Source of the DNA: a virus | Reading direction: 5' to 3' (one strand) | Length of the DNA: 40,767 nt | IMG/VR virus record: IMGVR_UViG_3300036845_000328 | Location: 1 to 40,767 of that record | Part shown: piece by piece, positions 1 to 7,596 of the stretch | Layout of the letters: each line of letters starts with the position of its first letter | Numbering within the stretch: position 1 is the first letter of the stretch | Translations under genes and position numbers: made by a program | Notes under the pieces: model-generated | Told to the model about the DNA's origin: nothing | The model's database searches: none | The model's input: only the letters and a program-made list of their open reading frames with translations

Positions 1-144
1 GTAGTCACCCTCGACCATGCATCACGGCGGCATCATGCCGGTGTCGATCGGGCAAACGGCGGCGTGTCGGCGTGGAACATCTGGCCGTTGCACAGCGCCT
101 GCACAGTTTCCTCAAGACGCAACAGCTGCTCCTCGGTCGAGAGG
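1..144. repeat. Terminal redundancy of the contig, left copy
   Basis: These 144 bases recur as 40624-40767 in the same orientation with a single difference (T at 127, C at 40750). The first 126 positions are identical. The genes at both contig ends read smoothly across the join, so this is the overlap of a circular or circularly permuted genome. Headful packaging, known for P22-like phages, would produce such permuted ends. The repeat could instead be purely an assembler overlap. Confidence 0.93.
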
Positions 145-425
145 CCCCCCGTGCCACCTGGCTGCTGCGCGGGCGCGGGCGGGGGCGTCAGCGCCTCATA
201 CGCGATCACCGCAGCGGCGACGCCCGTGTCCAGCCGCTGGTTGGGGTCCGGTTCCGGTGGCGGCGGATCCGACGGCGGCGGTGCTGGATCGGTGATGCCG
301 CCAGCTTCGGTGTAGACGAGCCACTGCTGCCAATCCCGGTTGGCCGGATCGGGCGGCACGGTCGCGTTGTCGGCATACCGCAGCACGCCGTCGTAGTCGC
401 GGATGTGTTGGTATTCGCTTGCCAT
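33..425 (-). CDS. Small proline-rich tail protein, possible tail-fibre assembly/XkdW-like protein
   Basis: The product has 130 residues. The N-terminal third carries a DWQQW motif (about residues 31-35) preceded by YADNATVPPD, a pattern common in small proteins encoded next to fibre genes (XkdW-like or fibre-assembly proteins). A proline/aspartate-rich linker (about 45-62) and a Leu/Glu helix (STEEQLLRLEETVQ) follow. It lies after the fibre gene in the leftward late run, separated from it by the oppositely oriented HNH gene. Its stop is 15 bp before the start of the next gene once the circle is closed. The single difference between the two terminal copies falls here and changes a Gln codon (CAG) to Arg (CGG). 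The function is inferred from position and motif only. Confidence 0.7.
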   Translation of the reverse strand: MASEYQHIRDYDGVLRYADNATVPPDPANRDWQQWLVYTEAGGITDPAPPPSDPPPPEPDPNQRLDTGVAAAVIAYEALTPPPAPAQQPGGTGGLSTEEQLLRLEETVQALCNGQMFHADTPPFARSTPA

Positions 426-461
426 GTTTTATTCCGCGTTTGCATAGGATATAGTCGCACC

Positions 462-980
462 ATGACGCCAGAAGACTTTTGGAAGCGTATCTCGGTCGGC
501 GAGCCTGACGCCTGTTGGCCATTCATCGGAGCGCGAGGCAACGACTATGGCCATGGGTGCATCCAGTGGGATGGAAAGCTCAGGCGACCCCACCGTGTCG
601 CCTACCAGTTGGCAACCGGCGAGGTTCTTCCAGAAGTGACTAAACTGAAACCGGATACCCTTTGTGTGCTCCATGTTTGTGACAACCCGCTGTGCTGTAA
701 TCCGGCTCATCTTAGGCTTGGCACCCAGCGCGATAACATCCGAGATGCTTCTCTCAAGAGGCGTTTGCTGTCTGGCGACGAGAACCCCTCTCGCCGACTT
801 CCGCACAGGCTTGCTCGCGGAGAGAGGATCGGCACATCCAAACTGACCGCAGCAGATGTGCGCATCATCAGACGACGATCTGAGCGCGGCGATACTCAGG
901 CTGAGATAGCCGCCACCTATCGGCTCGCTATAAGCACCGTCCAACGCATCATCTACCGACAGACCTGGAAACATATCTAA
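462..980 (+). CDS. HNH homing-type endonuclease with C-terminal helix-turn-helix
   Basis: The protein has 172 residues. The core reads [17 protein letters not shown] (about residues 68-84), the His...Asn...His arrangement of HNH_3 nucleases, with HR at 44-45 upstream. The C-terminus (about 125-172) contains [10 protein letters not shown] and a helix-turn-helix of the kind that gives homing nucleases their DNA specificity. The gene lies on the plus strand between two minus-strand tail genes, and its TAA overlaps the fibre gene stop by three bases. No group I intron is evident around it, so it looks like a free-standing selfish endonuclease. Only a weak ribosome site precedes the ATG. Confidence 0.9.
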   Translation: MTPEDFWKRISVGEPDACWPFIGARGNDYGHGCIQWDGKLRRPHRVAYQLATGEVLPEVTKLKPDTLCVLHVCDNPLCCNPAHLRLGTQRDNIRDASLKRRLLSGDENPSRRLPHRLARGERIGTSKLTAADVRIIRRRSERGDTQAEIAATYRLAISTVQRIIYRQTWKHI

Positions 981-2692
981 AGGTCCGCACTAGCGGTGAA
1001 TGTGCCGAAGTAGTAGGCCCCACCGGTTGCGGTCACCGCGCCCGTGACCCGCACCGTGGTAGTGCCGGTGCTGGACACGCTTAGTCCCGTCATGTTGGAA
1101 CTTCCGCTTGTCGTTGGCGTAACTGTCGGAAAGGCTCGCATCGGGACTGGCAGGGTCTGGTCGTAACCGATTGACGCGGTTCCCGCGCCGTAACCAGACA
1201 CATTGAAGGTCATGCCCGATAAATAAAACCGCTGGCAGTTCGCCAGATCGTTCTGTGGGTCCAGCTTCTCCAGCGGGGTCGCGGCGCTGCCGATTTCGAG
1301 CTGCACGCCCCATAGGTTGATGCTGCCGGATTGCACCGGCACGCTGCCCGAGCGCGTCGCCATGCTAGTGCCGGCAGAATACCAGAAATTGAATTGCGTG
1401 CCGTCATCGCCGTTGGTGCCGAGCACCTTGCCGGACAGGCTGGGCAGCGTGAACGTCAGTGAGTAGCGCGACCAAGTGCTGGCTCCAAGCACCACAGATA
1501 CGCCGGTGCCATTCACATTCGCCGATGGCGAACCGCCGGACCCCATGTTCTGATCTAGCGAAACGCCCAGCCTCAAGGCGGCCGATCCAGAGGCCCAGAA
1601 CGATACAGTGACGGTTTTGCCTGCCAGCCGGCGCAGACTTTCGATTACCTGAAATTGCAAGGTAAGGTCGCCGGCTCCCGCAGTGCCGGCGAAACTGCAA
1701 TCCAGGTGATGAACCATGCCTTCGTCGCCAACAGCGGTGCGCTCGCCGTCACTCGCCGTGCCTTGGCTGACGGACATCGCGCCGTTGAAGAGCATCCTCC
1801 ACCGGTCTAGTGTATATGCACCGCTGGCATTGAGCGGCCCCGCCCCGCGCTGCGCGATGTTGAACAGCGGGTTGTGCAGCAGGTTGCGGCCGACGTTGTT
1901 GAACGCCGGAGCCACGGCGGCCTGCACGAAGGCGGTAGTGCTGATGCTGGTGTCATTGTCGCCGGACGCGGCGGTGACCGCTCGGGCGTCGCCGGTAAAC
2001 GCTGGCGAGGCGAGCGGCGCAGCCCCAAGGCTGGTCAGTGCGGCGGCCGCCGTAGTAGCCCCGGTGCCGCCATTGGCGATGCTCACAGGCGGTGCCAGGC
2101 CCACCGTCACCGTGCCGGTCGTGCCGCCGCCGGTCAGACCGGTGCCGGCGGTAACGCCGGTGATCGTGCCGCCGCCGCCACCGCCGGTGCCGTTGGCTGC
2201 AGCGGTGATGCGACCATCGGCCGCCACGGTCAGGTTTGTGCTGGTGTAGGAGCCCGCTGTGACGGCTGTGGCGGCCAGGGTGGGGTTTGGGTAGGTGCCG
2301 GCCAGCGACCCGCCTGCGGGGCCGCTAGGAGCCCCACCGCCGCCACTGCCCACCTTGCTGTCGACATAGCCCTTGCTGGCCGCCTCGAGGGTGGCCGTGG
2401 GCGACGAGGTAGCCAGGTTGAGCGTGCCGGTGAGCGTGCCGCCGGTGAGGCTCAGTTTCGCGGTATCGGAGGGGTGGACGTGATCGGCGCGGGCATAGGT
2501 CGTGCTGGTGCCGACCGCGGCGGTGCCGTCCATCGCGGGCGTGGTGGTGGACGGTGCCACCTGGGTGAACGTCGCCACCTCTGCCATGGTGGCGTGGTAG
2601 GCGGTGCTCGAGCCGGAGCGCGCCACCGGCACCATGTCGGTCGCCACCAGGGTGGCGATGTCCACCGCCGCGGAGATCTTGGTGTCGGCTAT
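977..2692 (-). CDS. Tail fibre / receptor-binding protein with apparent ATA start
   Basis: The protein has about 571 residues. The first part contains [10 protein letters not shown] and glycine/threonine-rich repeats, followed by [20 protein letters not shown], a hallmark segment of phage fibres. From about residue 270 a globular domain ([15 protein letters not shown]...) resembles carbohydrate-binding fibre tips. The first conventional start is GTG at 2665. The frame is open back to the upstream stop, however, and reads ADTKIS..., the usual fibre N-terminus after an initiator Met. An AGGAGG ribosome site (2703-2698) lies five bases before an ATA at 2692-2690. I therefore place the start at ATA, with GTG 2665 as the alternative. 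This is probably the main host-recognition protein. Confidence 0.85.
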   Translation of the reverse strand: MADTKISAAVDIATLVATDMVPVARSGSSTAYHATMAEVATFTQVAPSTTTPAMDGTAAVGTSTTYARADHVHPSDTAKLSLTGGTLTGTLNLATSSPTATLEAASKGYVDSKVGSGGGGAPSGPAGGSLAGTYPNPTLAATAVTAGSYTSTNLTVAADGRITAAANGTGGGGGGTITGVTAGTGLTGGGTTGTVTVGLAPPVSIANGGTGATTAAAALTSLGAAPLASPAFTGDARAVTAASGDNDTSISTTAFVQAAVAPAFNNVGRNLLHNPLFNIAQRGAGPLNASGAYTLDRWRMLFNGAMSVSQGTASDGERTAVGDEGMVHHLDCSFAGTAGAGDLTLQFQVIESLRRLAGKTVTVSFWASGSAALRLGVSLDQNMGSGGSPSANVNGTGVSVVLGASTWSRYSLTFTLPSLSGKVLGTNGDDGTQFNFWYSAGTSMATRSGSVPVQSGSINLWGVQLEIGSAATPLEKLDPQNDLANCQRFYLSGMTFNVSGYGAGTASIGYDQTLPVPMRAFPTVTPTTSGSSNMTGLSVSSTGTTTVRVTGAVTATGGAYYFGTFTASADL

Positions 2693-2701
2693 GCCAGCCT
2701 C

Positions 2702-3307
2702 CTACCCGTAGAGCCAGTGGTCGGTGCTGACCGCCTCGAGGCTCCAGCCACCAGTGGCGTCCTCGAGGCCCAGCACTGTGGACGCCACACCGCCCACCGT
2801 CAGCACGGTGTTGTTCAGCCACGGCAGCCCATGACCAGGATCGGCAGTCGGCAGGAACGCCAGGTTGCACTGCGCCCATAGGCTGCACAGCTGGGCGATC
2901 GGCACCAGTAGCAGATCGGCCGCCTTCCGCGCCGCAATCTCGGCGTTGAGCGCAGCTTGGCTGTCGCCACTCAGACCGCCTAGCTGGTTCTGTAGGTCCA
3001 TGTCGGCGTAGGCGCGCGCCTCGATCTCATTGCCGAGGGCGCCGGCCAGCGCGCCCTCGGCTGTTTCCGCACGCGACCGCTCGGCGGCGATGGCGTTGCC
3101 GAGCGAGGTATCGGCAGTCTGACGCTGTTGGGTCTCGGCGGCGAGCGCCGCGGTCAGCGTTGGGTTGCTGCTGTCGACGCCTGGGCCGCGCCCGGTGCGG
3201 TTCCACAATGTGACGAGGAACTGCCGCCACACCAGTGCAATGTCGCCCGTCGTCGAATCAACGAAGGGCGCCTGCGGCATCCCGGTGGAAAGCGGCAACT
3301 GAGCCAT
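2702..3307 (-). CDS. Tail fibre-associated protein with central coiled coil
   Basis: The protein has 201 residues and starts at ATG 3307 as MAQLPLSTGMPQ; the upstream stop overlaps it (TAATG). The N-terminus includes DIALVWRQFLVTLWNRTG, a segment common in short tail proteins. Residues of about 60-130 are Ala/Glu-rich with heptad-like repeats (AAETQQRQTADTS, AAERSRAETAEG), so a trimeric coiled coil is likely. The C-terminal 60 residues form a small Trp-containing domain. The repeats resemble the stalks of the next two upstream proteins, so all three may form related appendages. No precise family is recognised. Confidence 0.8.
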   Translation of the reverse strand: MAQLPLSTGMPQAPFVDSTTGDIALVWRQFLVTLWNRTGRGPGVDSSNPTLTAALAAETQQRQTADTSLGNAIAAERSRAETAEGALAGALGNEIEARAYADMDLQNQLGGLSGDSQAALNAEIAARKAADLLLVPIAQLCSLWAQCNLAFLPTADPGHGLPWLNNTVLTVGGVASTVLGLEDATGGWSLEAVSTDHWLYG

Positions 3308-4164
3308 TAGATCCCCGTCACCTCCCAGCTGATCGTGGTGCTGGCGACGACGTGCGTGGTGCCGTCGGTGTCGACGGTCTGGCACTGCGCGCCGTAGACG
3401 CCGGTGGTGTTGGCGGATATCGGATTGCCGGCGTTGTCGAGAAAATAGAGGGTATAGAGATTGTCCGTGCGCGGATCGGGCCACACCGGCAGCGCGGTGC
3501 CGTAGCGCCACGCCTGCATGCCGGTGGGCCGCGTCAGGAACGCCGTCGACCAGGTGGCGTTGAAGCGCCCGTTGGCGTCGGTGGTCGCGGTGCCGTCGCG
3601 CACGTTGCCGGTGGGGCCGCCGATGCCGCTGATCTGGGATTGCAGGTTAGCCTCGGCCGCTTCGGCCCTGGCGATCTCGGCGTTGAGCGCATTCTGCAGC
3701 GCCGTCTCGGCAGCCTCGGCGCGGGTTATCTCGGCATTGAGATCGGACTGGTTGGCTTTGCCGTTGATCTGCGCCTGCAGCGCATTGTCGGCAGCGATGC
3801 GAGCATTGGCCTCGGCGTCGATCAGATCCTGGATCCCGAGCAGGCGCAAAGCTTCGGCAATGCTCGGCGCGTCGACCACCGGAGCCATCGCCGCCGAGAT
3901 CGACGCGGTGGCGGTCTGGTCCCAGATCAGATTACCCTCGGCGTCCGACAACACGGTGCGATAGTCGCCGTCACCCCAGACAATGCACCTTCCGGCGCTA
4001 TCGAGGATGACCGGGTTAGCGTTGAGCACCGTGCCCGCCTGGTCCTGCCAGCTGTCCTTCGGCGTGGTAGTACCGGGCACCCACAATTCGAGCGTGCCGC
4101 CGGCATAGGGGTGGCCGTTGGCGTCGCAGAATTGCAGTTCTGCCGATGGGATGAGGACAGCCAT
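3307..4164 (-). CDS. Tail fibre/spike protein with podovirus head-binding-type N-terminal domain
   Basis: The protein has 285 residues. Residues 8-95 contain YAGGTLELWVPGTTTPKDSW, then NANPVILDSAGR and an IWDQ-type end, the pattern of the N-terminal virion-attachment domain of podovirus spikes and fibres. A coiled-coil stalk of Ala/Glu heptads (NAEITRAEAAETALQ and similar, about 110-185) leads to a C-terminal beta-rich domain. The upstream neighbour is a clear paralogue in the N-terminal domain and stalk, and 23 bases are identical at DNA level (GGGTTAGCG...CCGTGCC). The C-terminal domains differ, as expected for diversified receptor-binding tips. Confidence 0.85.
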   Translation of the reverse strand: MAVLIPSAELQFCDANGHPYAGGTLELWVPGTTTPKDSWQDQAGTVLNANPVILDSAGRCIVWGDGDYRTVLSDAEGNLIWDQTATASISAAMAPVVDAPSIAEALRLLGIQDLIDAEANARIAADNALQAQINGKANQSDLNAEITRAEAAETALQNALNAEIARAEAAEANLQSQISGIGGPTGNVRDGTATTDANGRFNATWSTAFLTRPTGMQAWRYGTALPVWPDPRTDNLYTLYFLDNAGNPISANTTGVYGAQCQTVDTDGTTHVVASTTISWEVTGI

Positions 4165-4956
4165 CTAATAACCCAACGCGATGTAGTAGAAGGTGGCCGG
4201 CCCTCTGATCCAGGTGTATTGCCGCGGGGTCGCGCTGCTGCACTGGAAGCCGCTCGCGGTGGCGCTGAACACGTTGAACCAGGCATCGAGGTTGTCGCCG
4301 ATCCCCTGGCAGGCAACCGCGCTCGTTCCGGTCGAGAACGGCGAGGAATAGGTGACCGTGACATAGCCGCTGTCCGCCGTGGTCGCGGTGCCCAGGCGGA
4401 AAGAGGGAATCGATGCCGCACCGAGCGCCGCCTCGGCCGCCATGGCCCGCGCGGTCTCGGCATTGATCGCGGTCTGCAATGCTGCCTCGGCTGCCTCGGC
4501 GCGAGCGATTTCGGCAGCAAGCGCCGATGAGGGGCTGTTGATCAGCGACAGTAAATACTGCTCCATGGCGACGGCGCGGTCGGTCTCCACCTGGATCGCC
4601 GCCGTAATCCCCATCGCGTCGCGCGCCGCAGCCAGGGTGGGCGCACTGACCACGGGCACCATCGCCGCCGACACCAGCGTGGTGCTGTTCTGGTCAAAAA
4701 TCAGGTTGCCGTCGGCATCCTCGAGGATGCACCGGTAGTCGCCATCGCCCCACACGATGCAGCGCCCGGCAGAGTCCAGCACGATCGGGTTAGCGTTGAG
4801 CACCGTGCCGCCCCAGTCCATCCACGAATCCTTGGGCGTGGTGGTGCCCGGCACATAGAGCGCGAAGGTTCCACCGGCGTACGGCACGCCGTTCGGATCG
4901 ACGAACTGGAGTTCGGGCGACGGGAGTAGGGTCGGCTCGGCGGCTGCGCCACTCAT
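4165..4956 (-). CDS. Tail fibre/spike protein, paralogue of the following gene
   Basis: The protein has 263 residues. Residues 17-105 carry the attachment domain seen in its neighbour (YAGGTFALYVPGTTTPKDSW, NANPIVLDSAGR, IFDQ). A shorter Ala/Glu coiled coil (about 145-180) follows, then a C-terminal domain with YVTVTYSSPF and YTWIRGPATFYYIALGY that is unrelated to the paralogue's tip. It abuts the next gene directly and its ATG overlaps the previous stop (ATGA). Two attachment domains in adjacent genes suggest two kinds of appendage or alternative tips. A role in receptor binding is inferred. Confidence 0.84.
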   Translation of the reverse strand: MSGAAAEPTLLPSPELQFVDPNGVPYAGGTFALYVPGTTTPKDSWMDWGGTVLNANPIVLDSAGRCIVWGDGDYRCILEDADGNLIFDQNSTTLVSAAMVPVVSAPTLAAARDAMGITAAIQVETDRAVAMEQYLLSLINSPSSALAAEIARAEAAEAALQTAINAETARAMAAEAALGAASIPSFRLGTATTADSGYVTVTYSSPFSTGTSAVACQGIGDNLDAWFNVFSATASGFQCSSATPRQYTWIRGPATFYYIALGY

Positions 4957-5438
4957 GGGAAGGTCGTTCCTGGGGGGCCGATAAAGTGCAGCTTAGGTGG
5001 CCGGAGCAGCCACAGACGCGGCGTGCCTGGCGGGGCCGGGGCGGCGGTGCGGGTGATCGCCTCGAGCAGGATCTGGGTCGCCCTGGCCGGCGGCAGCGCC
5101 TGGCGCACCAGCGGCTCCAGCATCGCCATGGTGACCCGAACCTGCACCGGCGCGGTGCTCTGCACGATGCCCTCAAGGACCGCCTGCGAGGCGAACACGT
5201 AGGCCGCGCTGGTGATCGATAGCGACTCGAGCACCTGCTGCGTGGCGAAGGTGTTCACGTTCGAGACCACCGCCGATACCGAGGCCCACTGCTCGAGCGC
5301 CGCCTGGGTCACCAGCATCGATGAGGGGCCGGCGGCGACCGCGGCCCATTGCTCGACCGCAACCTGGGTGAGCTGCAGCCGCGGCGTGCCGGTGCCCCAC
5401 TGCTCGAGGGCGGCCTGCGTAATGCGATAGTCGGTCAA
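4953..5438 (-). CDS. Repeat-containing tail protein (TQxxLE repeats)
   Basis: The protein has 161 residues from a TTG start at 5438, whose TTGA overlaps the stop of the upstream gene. It has at least six tandem units of roughly 20-25 residues built on xTQxxLExxx (ITQAALEQW, LTQVAVEQW, VTQAALEQW, ATQQVLESL, ASQAVLEGI, ATQILLEAI), then a basic C-terminus. Similar repeats of the type TQ(A/V)xVE are common in small tail proteins of podoviruses and siphoviruses, but their role is not established. A structural, possibly fibrous, function is inferred from position among tail genes. Confidence 0.8.
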   Translation of the reverse strand: MTDYRITQAALEQWGTGTPRLQLTQVAVEQWAAVAAGPSSMLVTQAALEQWASVSAVVSNVNTFATQQVLESLSITSAAYVFASQAVLEGIVQSTAPVQVRVTMAMLEPLVRQALPPARATQILLEAITRTAAPAPPGTPRLWLLRPPKLHFIGPPGTTFP

Positions 5439-6478
5439 GCTGTCACCACCGGCCCGATCTGCACCCCGTTGACCCCGAGCGGGGTCCATGCCGCGCCGGT
5501 GTTGGGGTCGGTCTGGTCGGTGCGCCAAAGCCAGCCGAACGAGGTCGCGAGCGCCGTGCTCGGGCTGGCGATCGTGATGCCGCCGGATTTCAGCTGCACC
5601 GCCCCACTTCTCGCACCAGCATCGGATTTCTCAGCAAAGCCTCGCGTGGTGACCGCAACCACGCTGGCCGGCGTCGCGGCAAGGGCGGCGATATTGTAGA
5701 AGTCGGCATGTCCGACAGTCGCATCGAACACATAGCTGGTAGCGCCATCCTGGTGCGCTTCGGAGACCTGCGAGAAGTTCGTCGTGCCCGATAGCGGCGT
5801 AAACTGCACGCTTGCATCGGACGACGGCATCCTGGTGTAGCAGCGCACGTCGCCGACCCACGGCACGCTGGCGGCGTCGCTGCGCCAGAGGATGTCATCA
5901 AGCAGTTGGTTGCTGATCGAGACGTTTTGGCCGATTGCCAGCCGGTTGGCCCAGTTATTCGCTGTGGTGCCGCGCGTATTCAGCGAACCCACCGCGTGAT
6001 CGTTGCTCGTATTGCCATTCCGGCGCACTGCCCACGAGCCAGTCGTGTTGTTGATGACGACCTCGAACTCGTAGGCGATCCAGGTGTTTTGCGCATTGAC
6101 GCCACCGGTCCAGGTGTCAAGCACGGTGCCGGCGGGGCCAACCGATGTCAGCGTAATATTGCCGCTGGAGAGGAAGTTTATGCTGCATTGCCCGTTGCCG
6201 ACACCGTCGAGCAACTGGAGATAAAGCGCGATGGTGGTGCCAGACAGCGCGGCGGTCTGCTGGAACGCCACGACGATATGATGGACGGCATCGTTGGAAC
6301 CACTGTTCTTAGCCAGCCATACCCCGGCAGTTGCCGTGCTCTGCACGGCACGACTTCCGGAGAAGCGCCCTGCGACGAGCGTAAAGAGCGTCGTGGTGCC
6401 GCTATCCCAGTAGCCAGCGACCGCGTCGGCCGGTGCCGCGTACAGGTCGAACGAATCACCGAAGCACCAGTTAACCAT
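5435..6478 (-). CDS. Tail protein with probable LamG/concanavalin-like domain
   Basis: The protein has 347 residues. The N-terminus (CFGDSFDLYA) and the spacing of Trp/Gly-rich beta strands (YEFEVVINNTTGSWAVRRNG, then LLDDILWRSD) look like the jelly-roll LamG-type proteins of phage tails. The C-terminus has DPNTGAAWT, equivalent to DPHTGAGWT in the upstream neighbour, which appears to be a diverged paralogue with the same architecture. It lies between the DNA-stabilization protein and the fibre genes. Glycan binding or a tail-tip structural role is inferred. Confidence 0.75.
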   Translation of the reverse strand: MVNWCFGDSFDLYAAPADAVAGYWDSGTTTLFTLVAGRFSGSRAVQSTATAGVWLAKNSGSNDAVHHIVVAFQQTAALSGTTIALYLQLLDGVGNGQCSINFLSSGNITLTSVGPAGTVLDTWTGGVNAQNTWIAYEFEVVINNTTGSWAVRRNGNTSNDHAVGSLNTRGTTANNWANRLAIGQNVSISNQLLDDILWRSDAASVPWVGDVRCYTRMPSSDASVQFTPLSGTTNFSQVSEAHQDGATSYVFDATVGHADFYNIAALAATPASVVAVTTRGFAEKSDAGARSGAVQLKSGGITIASPSTALATSFGWLWRTDQTDPNTGAAWTPLGVNGVQIGPVVTA

Positions 6479-6505
6479 TGGCGCCGCTCCACATGGTGTT
6501 GGCCA

Positions 6506-7588
6506 TTACGCCACCAGGCCGTAACCGGCCGCCACCGCGTTGACCGCCGCCACCGTCCACCCCGCGCCGGTGTGCGGATCGACGGTCCAGAAATCGCAGC
6601 AGTAGACATAGGTGTTCGGCAGCACATAATTCGCGCCCGCCACATCGGTGCCGCCCGAGGTCAGATGCTGATTAACCGTGCGCGGCCCGGCGGCATCGCG
6701 CCGATAGGAGCCGGTCACCTGCACCGCGAGCACTTGCACCGAGGTGGGCAGCTGCTGGAAATGGAAATTGTCGCGGGCACCGACGGTCAGGGTCGAATTG
6801 TAAGACGCATCCCCGTCATTGTTGGTCTCGGCCACCTCTTGCCAATTCGTCCCTGCGAGCGGCGTCCACTGCTGGGTTGTGGCGTCGCCGGTGGCATAGA
6901 GCGTCCACACCCGCGCGTCGCCGATGAACGCGTTGAACGGCACCAGGCCGCTCCCCGCCGTGGTGTCGGCTATATAGAAATCGTCTATCTGCCAATAGGT
7001 GCCGGTCACCACCGGCGCGCCTTGGAACCAGACGCCGTCGAAGGTCGCATTGGCGCTGTTCTGGGTGTTCTGCGCGGTCAGCACCAGCACGTTCGCGCCG
7101 TTGAGGCGAACCGTCACCGCGCCGGCCGTGGGATGGATGGTCGCGGAAATCTCGACGTAATTCCAGATGCCATTGGTGAACACATTGTTCAGGGTCTGCC
7201 CCAGCAGGGCGCCGCCGGTGCCGCCGCGATACACCTGGATGGAGTTGGTGGTGACGTTGAACTGCACGCTGATCTGCACCACGTTGCCGGCGCGCAGATC
7301 GACCAGTTCAAAATAGGGCGAATTGTCGTCGATGGTCAGCCGCGTGAGAGCGGCGAAGCCGACAAATCCGGCGCTGATCGGCGTGGTGAGCGTGCCCCGC
7401 AGGTAGGTGTTCTGGCCAAGCTCGATCGCGCCGCCGAAGCTGTTGCGGCCGGGGATGATATACCCCACGCCGGTTTGCGCGTTCCACTGGATGCCGCCGC
7501 CGCGACGGCTCAGAATATCCGCCGGTGCTGGCGACATGCCACCACTGTTGGCGTAGTGGTCGAACCCGTCGCAAGCGATAAGCGCCAT
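6506..7588 (-). CDS. Tail protein with probable LamG/concanavalin-like domain (paralogue of next gene)
   Basis: The protein has 360 residues from ATG 7588, preceded by AGGGA at a suitable distance. It opens ALIACDGFDHYA, contains WNYVEISATIHPTAG and WQIDDFYIAD, and ends with a DPHTGAGWT segment. These features match its downstream neighbour in order and spacing, so an old tandem duplication is likely. FDHYA and IDDFYI are typical of LamG-like phage surface proteins. It follows the gp10-like gene with an eight-base gap, which places it at the tail/fibre boundary. Confidence 0.76.
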   Translation of the reverse strand: MALIACDGFDHYANSGGMSPAPADILSRRGGGIQWNAQTGVGYIIPGRNSFGGAIELGQNTYLRGTLTTPISAGFVGFAALTRLTIDDNSPYFELVDLRAGNVVQISVQFNVTTNSIQVYRGGTGGALLGQTLNNVFTNGIWNYVEISATIHPTAGAVTVRLNGANVLVLTAQNTQNSANATFDGVWFQGAPVVTGTYWQIDDFYIADTTAGSGLVPFNAFIGDARVWTLYATGDATTQQWTPLAGTNWQEVAETNNDGDASYNSTLTVGARDNFHFQQLPTSVQVLAVQVTGSYRRDAAGPRTVNQHLTSGGTDVAGANYVLPNTYVYCCDFWTVDPHTGAGWTVAAVNAVAAGYGLVA

Positions 7589-7596
7589 GTCGTTCC

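Noticed and set aside
1874-2881. Plus-strand frame of 335 codons rich in Gly and Arg
   Set aside because: It is opposite to the fibre gene, whose repeats produce the low-complexity shadow.
3235-4530. Plus-strand frame of 431 codons
   Set aside because: It is antisense to the paralogous fibre genes; no ribosome site or domain.
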